Of a DNA stretch of 64,000 bases, positions 40,650 through 50,926 are shown piece by piece. The position numbers and the translations under genes are program-made. The stretch is taken from assembly GCA_022494885.1 (NCBI GenBank), contig JAGVSM010003771.1:124001-188000 (forward strand), written 5' to 3'. A model generated the notes under the pieces. That model did not search any database, was not told where the DNA came from, and worked only from the letters and a program-made list of their open reading frames with translations. The DNA comes from Micrasema longulum (lineage: Eukaryota > Arthropoda > Insecta > Trichoptera > Brachycentridae). Position 1 is the stretch's first letter; each line of letters begins with the position of its first letter.

Positions 40650-41935
40650 TCCCATGCGAAATATGCCAGACAAAATTCTGACTAAACACCAAAAGCTTAT
40701 CTGCGCATTTGTCGATCTGCAAAAAGCATTGGATGAAGTTGACAGAAAAATTGTGGAAGATTTTATCGGAGTATGGAGTGAATGGTATCCTGAAAAGGGC
40801 TTTTGCGTCAATGTACAAGGACAGCACAGCATGTGCGAGGGTGAATGGGTCATTCATATCGTGGTTTAACATTCCTAAAGGAGTAAAACAGGAATGTGTA
40901 ATGTCACCATGGTTGTTCAACGTATACATCGATAACTTAGTTTCTAGAAAAGTTAAAAAAAAAAATTCTTAACTTAAGTTTCTAGAAAACATATCTCAAT
41001 TATCATTTCAATTATGTTTTTATATACATATATATTCTTTTTCTGTTGATTTCAATGATACTATTGTTTTGTTTTTTTTTAGTACTTCAATACATTACTT
41101 TTATTTTTTTAATTTTAATGATACCATTATTGATTATATGTGATTCTTAATTTGTATAATTTATATTTTAAAAAATATTTCTGATTATCTTTTTTGCATT
41201 GTTTTTATTGGAATTTTTATTGTTTATTACTAATGCCTTTTTTTCTAGATTGTTATTCTATTGCATCACACGTCATTAAAATTTAATCTAATTAATTTTA
41301 CTATGTATTTTTATTGTTATTTATTCTTGCTTGACACGGGCATAGCCTAAAAAGCCTTAATCAGTTCATTAATATTAAAACTAGTGTAATTTTGAATGAA
41401 TAAATAAATAAATAAAATAAAAAACTGTCTGAAAGAACTGAAAGATTTAAGAATGGGAATAAAAATGAGTAGAATAACTGTTGACTGTATGCTTATGATG
41501 CCGTGCTTCTTACTAGCAGCAAAGAAGACTTGCAATTCTTTGTTAAAAAAGTTACTATGTATGCAAGAAAAGCGATTTGCTAATGGATGTTAATAAATCG
41601 ACAGTAATGGTTTTTTGAAAGGGATGAAAATATAACTCAATGTAAGATCAATGTGAACGAAGATATTCTGAATCAGGTACAATATTTTTTATATCTAGGA
41701 CGTATGTTTACTAGGGATGGAAAGACTGAGAAATATATTGAAAGAAGGGGGGGTGCCGGTAAAAGGGTGAATGGTGCACTGAAATCTACCTTGGCAAACA
41801 AATGTGTGTTGCGTGAGGTAAAACTAGCAGTTCACGATGGAGTTCTAGTTTCAACCCTAATATATGGGAGCAAAGTGTGGAAATTCGAAAATTTCTGTCT
41901 CAGAGTAATGCCGGCCGCACGCCTGTGTAAACCTT
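40650..41935 (+). mobile_element. RTE-like LINE reverse transcriptase, split by another LINE tail
   Basis: Part one (to about 40976) reads AFVDLQKALDEVDRK, shifts, then LSEYGVNGILKRAFASMYKD, ACARVNGSFISWFNIPKGV, KQECVMSPWLFNVYIDNLV. These are reverse transcriptase motifs 2-4. Part two (from about 41414) reads YDAVLLTSSKEDLQFF and VKKVTMYARK (YADD changed), then QYFLYLGRMFTRDGKTEKYI, GKRVNGALKSTLAN and KLAVHDGVLVSTLIYGS. Both parts fit one protein in order, so the 40986-41413 segment is an insertion. Several frameshifts. Confidence 0.75.
40986..41413 (+). mobile_element. LINE 3' untranslated region inserted in an RTE-like LINE
   Basis: It ends GACACGGGCATAGCCTAAAA, AGCCTTAATCAG and AATAAATAAATAAATAAA. 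The same sequence, inverted, fills 24650-25050. No coding sequence is included, so it is a very short 5'-truncated insertion. Confidence 0.65.
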
Positions 41936-42689
41936 AAGATGCTTGTCAAATGCGGCAAATACCGTGTAACCCCAGTCATACTAGAATATAGCATGTTCAA
42001 AAATTTGCCGTCTAAATCATGAATTTAATAAATACTTCAGTGACATGAAATTCTTATAAAAAAAAATTGGGGATCAGCGATATATAAGCTCCTGACGTCA
42101 CTGTGACTTATGTGGATCATAAGTTCTTGCCCTTCAAAGCCCAGGTCTTCAAAGATCCCGTTCTGAGGGGAAAGCGAGGGTTCTCATATTGCTTAATCTC
42201 CTCCTCCAAGCCCAGACCCTTAAGGTATCGGGCTATTAGGTTAAGGATGAGTACTCTCATAACCTTAGATTTATCCTATAGTCCTCAAAAGATGCGTCTT
42301 TCAGCGAAAAAAGCAGAAAAAACGCAAGTTAGTTATCGTGTCAAAAGTATTTATTTATTTGACACTTTATATACATATACAATAAATATACATATAAGGG
42401 TGGGCATATTGCCTTAAGGCAATTTCTTCCTACCTACCCAAACCGTTCAGTTTGAGAAAATTATAAATACATGCACATATTGAATCTTACAATTTTATAC
42501 AAAAATTAAAAGCAAAGATTAACAAAAATAAATATATATATAAATAATAAAAAAAATAACACTATACTACAGCACTATATACAGAGGGGAGAGGAGATGG
42601 GAAGGAAAGAAGAAGGATAAAGGAACAATTTTAATATTTAGATAGTGTCATTTCAATCTTGACTTAAATGTAAATAATGAAGTAGAGTA
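41936..42689. other. Unassigned, with one Q-type box
   Basis: A frame of about 100 codons at 42103-42417 has no recognisable motif, and the first part of it is slightly richer in G+C than neighbours. ATTGCCTTAAGGCAATTTC near 42409 is a palindromic box shared with repeat Q (4243, 63715). Confidence 0.35.
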
Positions 42690-43080
42690 GAGTTGCCTTT
42701 AGGAATATCACATTGTGGAAGAAGAGAGATCAGGGAGTCATTTTGAAACTAAGTAAACATTAAAAAGATGTATTCAGATTTGAGATGAAGATATTAAGAA
42801 TGATGGCATATACAACTCTGAGAGGTCGCCTAGATGATACCGGAATAAGAGAGATATGTAAGGCTGAAGACATCGTATGATAGAGAAAACAGCAAAAAGA
42901 GGACTGTTACAGTCATGTCCAAAGAATAAACACCATCAGACTCCCTTATTTTAAACTAAATAATCAATACCACGGGATCTATCCTCGCGGGAAACCTCCC
43001 GAAAGATGATTGGACAGTTGGAAATTCTAATCACATCTTTTAAAAACAAACCAAATTTAGCAAGGAAAAATAAAAACTGA
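42690..43080 (+). mobile_element. LINE ORF2 C-terminal fragment
   Basis: EMKILRMMAYTTLRGRLDDT, GIREICKAEDIV, SHVQRINTIRLPYF and RGKPPERW with shifts. R-x-L-R-x-M-x-x-T-x-L-R-D-R and I-R-E-x-C are typical of the post-reverse-transcriptase region of insect LINEs; G-K-(R/P)-P-P-x-R-W is the usual basic linker. Highly decayed. Confidence 0.6.
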
Positions 43081-43654
43081 AATGAAAAAAAAAAACAAAT
43101 AAATGCGTTTTCTACAGCACAGCTTTTAAAAAGGTTTTCCCATAAGTTACATTGTTCAATCTTGTATCTCCCCTTACATAGCGTATATTCTCATTTTATC
43201 TAATAAAAAAACAATATGTTTGACTATTTTATGCCTGCAGTATTATATAATATGTTACTTTACCTTTTCTTTATATTCGCCTAATGATGAGACTAGATAA
43301 GGGAAGAAAGGAATAGAAATACCAAGTTCTACATGGTTCTATGTAGTTTCCTTTATCGATTCCCCAAAGGAATTTCTATCGATCTTTTTCCTAGGTGTGG
43401 GAATTCTTATCCAAGTCTGGAATCAGATATTCCAAACTGAGTGTGCATTTTAACCCTTAATTCACCAGAAAAGTTTTAAATATACTGTTTTTTGACATAA
43501 ACAGTTGATGCAAAGGAACATTTCTTTCAAATCTTTTGATTTACTTTAAAAATGTGTTTTAAAAGCATAAAAATAAAATTGACGATTTTTTTTTGCATTT
43601 CTAGTTAATATTTTCTAATTTTCTAGTTAAAATTTGGGGCTCAAATTTTGGTAG
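43081..43654. other. Unassigned AT-rich sequence
   Basis: Nothing recognised. Confidence 0.4.
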
Positions 43655-44118
43655 GGCCGCGGTGGTGCATATTTTACTGGAAAATATGTACATATAAAAT
43701 GCCGTGTAATGCCGCAGTTGCATTCCATCAGCAACACTACCGATAATCCTACTCCCTAGCGTCCATGAGTGGTCTCTTTGGCCCCGCGAGCCCAGGGCAA
43801 TGTGGCCACTGGCATTAACATCAGTGCCCTAGCAGATAGGGAGAGGATGAATGACGAGTTTCCGGCGCCATAAAACGGGACCCCTCCAGCTAAGGGTAGG
43901 TAACCCCGACAGAAAATTCCACCGAAGAAGGCAACGGGAAACCACTTCGGTCAATAATTCCCAGGATATCACTATGAAGAGAAACCAAACAATGGCCTCG
44001 AGTCCCGGGCGGTCTTTAAATGGACCAGGGGTGCGAAACTTCTCAGGATAGAGAAGCTTTCTCCCAAGTGATCGTCAACGTCGGGGGGACCCGACATGAC
44101 ACGTGAAGAAGAAGAAGT
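43655..44118 (+). mobile_element. GC-rich retroposon with LINE-like 3' tail
   Basis: A sharp island of about 50% GC by eye. It contains GCCCCGCGAGCCCAGGGCAA, CCCTAGCAGATAGGGAGAGG, GGCAACGGGAAACCACTTCG and CAATGGCCTCGAGTCCCGGG. The last 60 bp (GTGATCGTCAACGTCGGGG then a GAAGAAGAAG run) match the coding 3' end seen on the minus strand at 39345. The upstream part looks like a LINE 5' untranslated region. A 5'UTR joined to the 3' tail would be an internally deleted, non-autonomous derivative. The 66-codon frame at 43851 is probably not a gene. Confidence 0.5.
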
Positions 44119-44439
44119 TAAAATTTATATAAAAAAGTGCTGGGTGATTGGAAAAATTAGTTTAAGACTGTCCTAGCTAGGTTTGAAAACATACAATAAA
44201 AGATTTTTTTTAAAAGTGTTACTCAACCATACTATAATCCTTGAGAGAATTATACATGCGGTGTCAAATAAATTTAATAAATATGTATTTGTGTTTAGTT
44301 TTTCTGTCACTGTTTTTTTATATTTTTATAAGCAGTGTCATAATTAAATTTTCTTTGTTGATACCTAGTTTGTTTTTAAATATTATTTATCATATTTGTT
44401 TACCATACGTCCGAAGATGGCAGATTATTATTTTTTAAA

Positions 44440-44755
44440 TTTATTTATTCACACATTTTATCAAAAATACAATTTTACGTTCACTTTGTCCAGCTAACAA
44501 GGGTACATACCCCGTTCCAAGCTAGGCAATTACATTCCAATATATAATAACAGTTAACAAATTAATACAGAGCACAGACTAATACAATAAAAATTTACTT
44601 GTTTACACATTTTGATACATATACATACACACATACACATATATACACACATATATATATATATATAAACACACATATAAACACATGTACATACAGACTC
44701 ACGCACATACACCCATGCGCATACATATCCATACATTCATAAAACAAAGACAATT
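44440..44755 (-). mobile_element. LINE 3' region with microsatellite (copy 2)
   Basis: TTTATTTATTCACACATTTT, CAATTTTACGTTCACTTTGT, CATACCCCGTTCCAAGCTAG, then a CA/TA tract at 44625-44720. Nearly the same as 7845-8200. Confidence 0.55.
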
Positions 44756-44790
44756 TAACTGGGCACTTTTAATGGTTTTTAGAACGTTGG

Positions 44791-44832
44791 TGTTCTGACG
44801 AAGAGACGGGTACATCTCGAAACCGGTAGACA
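44791..44832 (+). ncRNA. Hammerhead-ribozyme-like motif, intact core boxes
   Basis: Outer helix TGTT/GACA. Box CTGACGA is exact. One A, then stem II GAGA/TCTC, then GAAAC exact, CG, and GTA before the outer helix. Of all copies this keeps both conserved boxes and all helices. The single unpaired base between the first box and stem II, seen in every copy here, differs from the textbook hammerhead. Confidence 0.55.
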
Positions 44833-44898
44833 TTGAAAAGTCGGTAAGTGGTTATTTACAAATCGTTATTAACATTCAGTAAAAATTTTGACGACAAT

Positions 44899-45297
44899 GT
44901 TAATTTGTTAATCTTAATGACTCCCGAGGGGGTGAAATCCAGTCATTTGTCTACGAACATTTGGGCAAACTCAAATATTGTAATGAAACCACGACTGGTC
45001 CAAGAAGAAGTTTAAAAATTGAAAAATTGTTTTCAGGCGTTGCCTAATATGTGAAATAATTCAGTCAGATGAATCTATTCACAACAATAAAGGTTTCGGC
45101 TCGTTAACTTCACTAAAATCAACAAATGAAAGAATTGAAGAAATATGAATGTTTAAACATAGGGAAAATGGTGAATGTTACACAGTGTGTAAAGTGGCCA
45201 CTTAAACCAGCCAATGACAGGTCATAAACCCTGTAAATGCCTAGACTTCCATATTCCCTTATTTAAGGTATTCTCCAACCCTGTTGTAATTTGTTAA
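44899..45297. repeat. Foldback repeat FB, distinct terminal variant
   Basis: Left end AATCTTAATGACTCCCGAGG and GGTGAAATCCAGTCATTTGT, then CAGGCGTTGCCTAATATGTG, ATAAAGGTTTCGGCTCG, GTGTGTAAAGTGGCCACTTA, CCAGCCAATGACAGGTCATA and CCCTGTTGTAATTTGTTAA. Confidence 0.7.
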
Positions 45298-45439
45298 GCT
45301 TTATATATCAATGTCATTTTTTTTCTTTTCTAAGAATCCTCAAAATACTTTTTTTTAATGTATGTTTGGACCCCTGTATTAAGTGGCTTAACGTGTCCTG
45401 TACACGGCTAAGGAACTTTGAAATTTTTTTTTTTTATTA

Positions 45440-46740
45440 TTTTGGAAATAGGATTTTTGATCACTGATTTTGGTTTATTACTTCCAATTCCAGTCCAATC
45501 ACTATTTTTGCAAATTTTAAGAACAATTGCGCGTGATAACTACTTTTAACGACAACGTGAGTATTTGTTAAGGATATTCCATCTTTTCTGCATTGGGCTT
45601 TGAGGTTATGGCGTTGTTAACTGAAAAATAGGCACTGAAATAACAGATGTTCGATACTCTGTGAAGAAATATCATCGCATGGACAATAGTCATAATTCCT
45701 TAATTTAACCCTACATAGGTAACTTTTCATAGCTCCGTGTCCGGTAAAGATTAAGGTCGTTTCAAAAGTACTTTGATGATGATGACGGAAGTTTGCTGCA
45801 TCAGTCAGCGTTGGGAAAAACATTTTGATGATTTTACCTGTAGAAGAAGCGCGGTAATGATCCCCCAACGCTGCTGCGTATTTTGTTTTATACAGCGCTT
45901 AGCAAAGCTTAGGGGGAATTCTGAGAAGAAAAGTGCCGTTTTTTTACAAGTTGCGGCTCTTGCTCGTTCATTTGCTCTCTCTTTTCCTACGATACCAGCA
46001 TGTCCTCTTATCCAGCATATTTGAATAATCATCCCTCTGATTTTAAGATGCTTAATTTTACTCTGAATGTCTATTTTCTTGATTTACCGACCGAGTTTCA
46101 GTTATAGCTTGTCCGTCCGATAATATTTTTGCAATAAACCATCTCTCTGGTGGTTTTTTAACACTTCGAGCACCGGCCGAATACACAAAGAATTTACCCT
46201 GTGCCCGGCCTATTTTTGTGAAATTTCATACTTTGTGAAAGGTTTCTTAAACGTGTCATAATTATGAAAATACTAGGTTAAATCAATTGTTACTTCTCAT
46301 ATTTATTAAGATCAATTTAATAAGTCATTTTTGTATGATAGTTTTGCCAACATTGGCCTTTATGGAGAGCCACATTGCAATGTTCGCACATATATCTACA
46401 GGGTCTCACTCCTTTTTCTATGCTTTGTATCCCGGAGCCGTGTAAACACGTGATTATAATAACCACGCGTTGTGTCCCGGTCCCGTGTTTTTACGTAGTT
46501 TACCAGTAACGAAAAAGTACTAATAAAATTAACTAGATGTCAATAAAATGCACTTTTATAAACAGCTGGTAAACCACGTGAAAACACGGGACTGGGACAC
46601 AACGCATGGTTATATAATCACGTGTTTACACGGCTCCAGGATACAAAGTATTAATTAACATTCAAGAGTTTCTCGTATTGCGAGTAGTTCAGCCTGAAAA
46701 ATTGAGCAGAAATTGTCTAATTAGTGAATAATTAAATACC
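45440..46740 (-). mobile_element. R1/jockey-type LINE with RNase H domain, split by a TTAA element
   Basis: On the minus strand the RNase H pieces appear in order. DNFCSIFQAELLAIRETLEC (catalytic Glu motif) lies at 46655-46740. Beyond the inserted element come AKILSDGQAITETRSV (catalytic Asp motif) and ICWIRGHAGIVGKERANERA (the H-x-G-x-x-G-N-E-x-A-D type motif with Lys for Asn). The post-RNase H region follows: FPTLTDAANFRHHHQ, ETTLIFTGHGAMKSYLCRVK, CPCDDISSQSIEHLLFQC and FLKFAKIV. This is the C-terminal half of an ORF2 polyprotein. Several frameshifts. No reverse transcriptase part was identified upstream. Confidence 0.75.
46158..46654. mobile_element. TTAA-flanked, piggyBac-like non-autonomous element (copy 2)
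   Basis: TTAA at 46158-46161 and 46651-46654 bound about 489 bp starting CACTTCGAGCACCGGCC and ending ATACAAAGTA. The internal inverted repeat pairs GGAGCCGTGTAAACACGTGA with TCACGTGTTTACACGGCTCC, and CCGGTCCCGTG with its partner. It sits in the RNase H domain of the LINE, between the Glu and Asp motifs. No coding capacity. Confidence 0.7.
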
Positions 46741-47162
46741 TTTTTTTATTTTTAACGCCAAATATGGATTTATGGTTTGGCTTCAAATCTTATTAGATGA
46801 GGTATATAATAGGTAAGGATGTTTACAGCTGCATTTCTGAGGTACGGTTGGAAAATTCAAATGAAGAAAACTTGAATATAATGACTCTCTAGGCGAAACT
46901 CTGTTTTATATAAAATTGCCAATTTGCAATTGTAATGTTCTCCCGCATTTCATTACATCCTAGGGAATTTATTGCACTTCTAGGCATAATATAAATGCAA
47001 CTTTAAAGACGGGTTTTTGAAACTTTTATGATGTTTCTGTGTCCTGACGAATTAAGAATACAGTTATGTTTGTGAGATAGAACCGACATCCTGGACGAAT
47101 GCATTAACTCGATGGCCACTCTCAGATAAAAATCCTAAGTAAGTAAATCGAGAGGAGAAAAT
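46741..47162. other. Unassigned; probably upstream part of the RNase H LINE
   Basis: The minus strand has open pieces, but I could not match them to a LINE domain. Confidence 0.35.
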
Positions 47163-47260
47163 GTTTGCCTAGTCGTGTAGCAATAAGCACATTTGTCTAT
47201 CATTCTTGAGGTCCCGGATTCAATTCCCGGTAAAGTCAACATGAAATATTGTTTATCAAG
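47163..47260 (+). mobile_element. SINE-4 (tRNA-like head)
   Basis: GCCTAGTCGTGTAGCAATAA (A-box region) and GGTCCCGGATTCAATTCCC (B box) with about 45 bp between. It is followed by TAAAGTCAACATGAAATA. Only one copy was seen. It differs from SINE-G in the anticodon arm. It could be a diverged SINE-G relative. Confidence 0.45.
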
Positions 47261-47357
47261 CTGTTTCTAAAATGCAATATTTTATTTTTATTTATTTATT
47301 TACGGATATTGTCTATTTATACAATTTGTAGTAATGAATAAAACAATATAAGAATAA

Positions 47358-47470
47358 CAAATTACAACAGGGATGGAAAATACCTTAAAGAGGGGAATAT
47401 GAAAGTCTAGTCAAGGGGGTGAAATTCAGTATTTTGTCTACAAACATTTGGACAAACTCAAATATTGTAA
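47358..47470 (+). repeat. Foldback repeat FB, termini only
   Basis: ATTACAACAGGGATGGAAAA and GGGAATATGAAAGTCTAG are joined directly to GGGGGTGAAATTCAGTATTT and CATTTGGACAAACTCAAATA. The middle is deleted. Confidence 0.55.
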
Positions 47471-48235
47471 TATAAGAATAGTTTTTTTTTTTTTTTTAAT
47501 TAACGAATCATTGATAAACATAACAACATTGGCAATGTTCCTGGATTGGCACCTGAAGCGCAAGTCAGATTAACATATGATTGATATATAATTAATTTAT
47601 TTTAAAAGTTTAAGTGCAAAAATGTATGAAGTTTAACGGGCTTATTGATCAAATAAATATCTTCCGGCCAACCGAAAAACCCACAATTAAAAAGAATATT
47701 GATCTACAAGTTAAATATTTATATTGAAGATTTGAGTACTGGTAACATCAAGTGCCAGGCCCTACAACACACCAAACTAACGCGTCACCGACCGCTATGA
47801 AACGGAAATTATACTTTTTTCTAATCAGCGCTGGTATTAGACATGAACGCCACGTAGTTATCGACACTCGACACAAAACTTAAATTCAACTTATTTATTG
47901 TAACGGCTAAATTCAATCAGTGTTGTTCATATTACTCATTATTGTTTTCGATAATCTGTTGTAGTTAATTAAGTTACAAAATTTTGGAATAAAACTCCAT
48001 TAAATTTGAAAGCGAGTCCTTCATTTTAATATACGCAACGTATACCAACCATAATTAAAATAAATCTCAGAGTCCCGATACAGACATCTACTTAGGAAAT
48101 ATTCCATAAATCACAACTTATGACTATAATTGGCATATAATTTTGGTTTATTTGTAAATATAAATGTTTTTGTTTTCATTACAACAGTTGCAACAGCTGT
48201 TGTTTTCTTTCAATAAAAAAAAAAAAAAAAAAAGT
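47471..48235. other. Unassigned, with a SINE-G trace
   Basis: TTCCTGGATTGGCACCTGAA and GCGCAAGTCAGATTA at 47548-47580 are a SINE-G body fragment. The rest is AT-rich without a call. Confidence 0.4.
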
Positions 48236-48298
48236 AAATTCCTGGACTTCCATATTCCCTTTTCAAAGTTGTTTTCCCTCTCTGTTGCAATAAATTTG
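48236..48298 (-). repeat. Foldback repeat FB, terminal fragment
   Basis: TTCCTGGACTTCCATATTCC and CCCTCTCTGTTGCAATAAAT match the outer part of one arm. A 19-base A-run precedes it. Confidence 0.5.
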
Positions 48299-48361
48299 GA
48301 TGTTTTCTATTTTTAGTAAAAAGAGAAAAACTAGAGTTTTTACTATTTACTCCAATATTTA

Positions 48362-48500
48362 CATTTTCAGACCATTTTCCAAAAGTCGTAAATAACTTGT
48401 GCTGGAAAGATGGAAATCGAGTTGTGGTAGAGTGGGATTTGAACCTGGGATCTTTGGTCCGTAAGTCCACAATACTACCCCGGGACCACGACTCGATTAA
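48362..48500 (-). mobile_element. SINE-5 copy
   Basis: CAGACCATTTTCCAAAAGTC, GAGTTGTGGTAGAGTGGG, TTTGAACCTGGGATC and GTCCGTAAGTCC (plus strand) follow the SINE-5 order. The B box is altered. Confidence 0.6.
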
Positions 48501-48959
48501 TTTGTTATATACATTTATAGGTTTTTTTTACATTTTGTACATACTTATTTGTATACTGGCGGGCTTATTTTTAAATGGCGATTTCTTCCTTCCGAGAAAA
48601 ATAAAGTAATAAAATAAAATAGATGCTAAAACGAACTGGCAATACGTGTATACAAATTAATTAATATCGATAACAGTCTTCAATGGGATATAATATAATA
48701 CGTAGGTACTAACTAGATCAGACGGTATCTCACGATCTTTCGTTATAGGCCTTTACAAATACAGTTTGGTATGGGGCATGTTGTGTTCGGCTGACAGCAA
48801 AATGCTTTTATAATCAGCATTAATTCCTAATTTACTTGAACAAGATGGAAGACTCACCAAAAATAAATATAATTCAATAATGAAACGCCATATTGATTCT
48901 ACGATTACTCGTACTTTTTCGTTAAAAATGTAAAGCGAACAGTGTGGTTGCATTCTTAA

Positions 48960-49493
48960 TTTTCGATAATATGTCGATAAATCGAATGTGATGGTTTTTG
49001 AAAGAAATGAAAGTATGACTAAATGTGAAATCACTGTGAATAGAATTATACTAAAACTTTGTAAAAGAATTTGTGTATCTAGGAAGTATGTTTACTAGGG
49101 ATGGAGTAACTGAGAAAGATATTGAAAGGAGGGTGAGTGCCGGGAACAGAGTGAACGGCGCACTTAAATCGACCTTGGCAAATAAATATTTGTCACAGGA
49201 GGCAAAAGAGTCCTGGTCCCGTCCCTGATGTGTGGGAGTGAAGTATGGACTTGGAAAAACAGGGATGAAAGTAGGCTGAATGCTGTCAAAATGCGATCTT
49301 TCAGGCGAATGTGTAGTAAAACTATGTACGATAGATGCACAAAATCAAGAAAGGAGCTCTGCGCTGGTTTAGACATGTAGAACGAATGGACAACGAAAGA
49401 ACTTAGGAAGCGAGATCTGTATGCAAAGATAGAGTGTTTTGGCGTTCTATCCCAACTAATCCAAACGGCGTGATGGTTTGTTGTTGTTGTTGT
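48960..49493 (+). mobile_element. RTE-like LINE 3' fragment with TTG-repeat tail
   Basis: KEFVYLGSMFTRDGVTEKDI, ERRVSAGNRVNGALKSTLAN and KYLSQEAK in frame, then broken pieces including a KTMYDRCT-type block and VERMDNERT-like text. The 3' end is GGCGTGATGGTTTG followed by a run of TTG units (49481-49494). This repeat tail is the RTE-type signature and matches the CTA tail of the copy at 35245. Confidence 0.75.
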
Positions 49494-49695
49494 TATAAAA
49501 GCATTATCTTCCAGCCTACAAAAAAACAGACTGGTGTCAAAAAATTGACAAAATATTTACTCATTTTTCACTCATAAATACAAGTATTTATTTTAGAATA
49601 AGAGCTTTTATTGGTATATAGAATTTGTACATTTAAACTGGGTAACTAAAATACTTTTGTTACACGATATATGTTTATTAAAACTATGTTTGTGT

Positions 49696-50194
49696 AACAA
49701 TGTTTTGAGTATGTCCAAATGCTTGCAGACAGGCTGCATTTCCTCCCTAGGGAGTTATTTCGATCTAAACTTGTTGCAACAGAGAAGGAAAATATTTTTG
49801 TGAAGGAAATATTTAAGTTTAGGCATATACAGGGCTTCTGATCTGTCATTGGCTAGTTTAAGTTGCCACTTTACACACTGTGTAACATACAATATTATGG
49901 ACAAGCGCCGAAGCGTAGTTCGGAAATTGGCGTCGCGGGTTTGATTCCCGCCAGTTGCAAGAAAAAAATCCAAGAAAGATTTTTTTCTCAATTGGTCTGG
50001 GTGTTGTGGTGCATTTTTCATAGCTTCCTTCCATATCCTCTCTTTCCTACCGCTAAGCCGCTGAAATTAAGGCTAAGTGGATTATTATTATTTTTTTAAT
50101 GCTAATGTTTAAACATCCACAAAATGTCCCGCTAATGCCTAGACTTCCATATTCCATTCTCGAAAATTGTTTCCCCCTCTGTTGCAATAAATTT
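49696..50194. repeat. Foldback repeat FB, subfamily b, split by SINE-3
   Basis: Left arm from AACAATGTTTTGAGTATGTC with the marker TTTCCTCCCTAGGGAG, to ACACTGTGTAACATAC (49890). Right part from 50101: AAACATCCAC, GCCTAGACTTCCATATTCC and CCCTCTGTTGCAATAAATTT. The SINE sits between. Confidence 0.7.
49900..50098 (+). mobile_element. SINE-3 inside FB
   Basis: GCGCCGAAGCGTAG, a shortened anticodon arm, CGTCGCGGGTTTGATTCCCG, GGTCTGGGTGTTGTGGTGC, and the body end CTAAGTGGATTATTATT. The head has a deletion of roughly 15 bases against 37505. Confidence 0.7.
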
Positions 50195-50338
50195 AAATTA
50201 TGTAAAATAAAATAAAAAAATCACAATTGTAAATCGTCTTCATTTAGCCTTGTACGTGACACGTAAGGCTACTAAATACAGTGGTCCAAATGTATTTATT
50301 TTTTTAAATGAGAAAACTAACAAAAATTTGATTTCAGA

Positions 50339-50743
50339 TTAAACAACTCTGTGGTGGACATTTGACCGACATTATCTTTAAAACATAAAATATTATTTAA
50401 CATGATATAAAAATATCCGTTTTATGTAAAATAAAATTCGTTTTATATTTTAAGTTCAAAGTTCATTAATTCAATTACTCTTATTAAATGACCCTTTACT
50501 TATCTGCTCTGTTGTGTCAATAAATATTTCTGCGTGCACAATAAATTTTTTAAAAATTAACTGATTGCTTTTTTTTTAACCTTACATTTGTGTTATGATT
50601 ACATTTTTTCCCATCGTGCAACATTAAGCGGCGACATCACAAATGCGCGTGGCGAAAGTGAAACATAGTAGGGGAATTTTCGGACACATTCCAATATACT
50701 CAAATGAGATTATACGCTTCTTCTGGACTATTCTTAATTCTAT
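50339..50743. mobile_element. Half copy of the 9990-10764 TIR element
   Basis: AACTCTGTGGTGGACATTTG, TTATCTGCTCTGTTGTGTCA and TTACATTTGTGTTATGATTA match 9990-10362 in the opposite orientation. It ends with the identical terminal repeat at 50721-50743. Immediately after, VERMDSEQ can be read, a LINE phrase. Confidence 0.6.
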
Positions 50744-50871
50744 GTGTAGAACGAATGGATAGTGAACAAATGATAAATGGAATTATAAAGGTAAAAATAT
50801 TTGTTTTTCAACCTTCTTAATAAAAAAAATTACAATAAAAAAAAATCGTCTTCATCATTTTCCTTTTTACC

Positions 50872-50920
50872 TAATTTATGGTGCATAGGGCACTGCATTT
50901 GTACATAATAACAGTGTTAA
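50872..50920 (-). mobile_element. SINE-G tail fragment
   Basis: CTAATTTATGGTGCATAGGG and CACTGCATTTGTACA match the 3' part of SINE-G. Confidence 0.45.
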
Positions 50921-50926
50921 TAAATT

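Noticed and set aside
42103..42417. 104-codon open frame
   Set aside because: No motif, ends in low-complexity AT-rich DNA, and overlaps a repeat Q box.
43851..44051. Arg-rich 66-codon protein gene
   Set aside because: It lies in a GC-rich retroposon body whose composition alone explains the frame and Arg content.
44443..44755. Long terminal repeat pair with 7845-8200
   Set aside because: The two copies share a LINE-like A-rich end and are 36 kb apart with no retroviral-type coding sequence or primer site between them.
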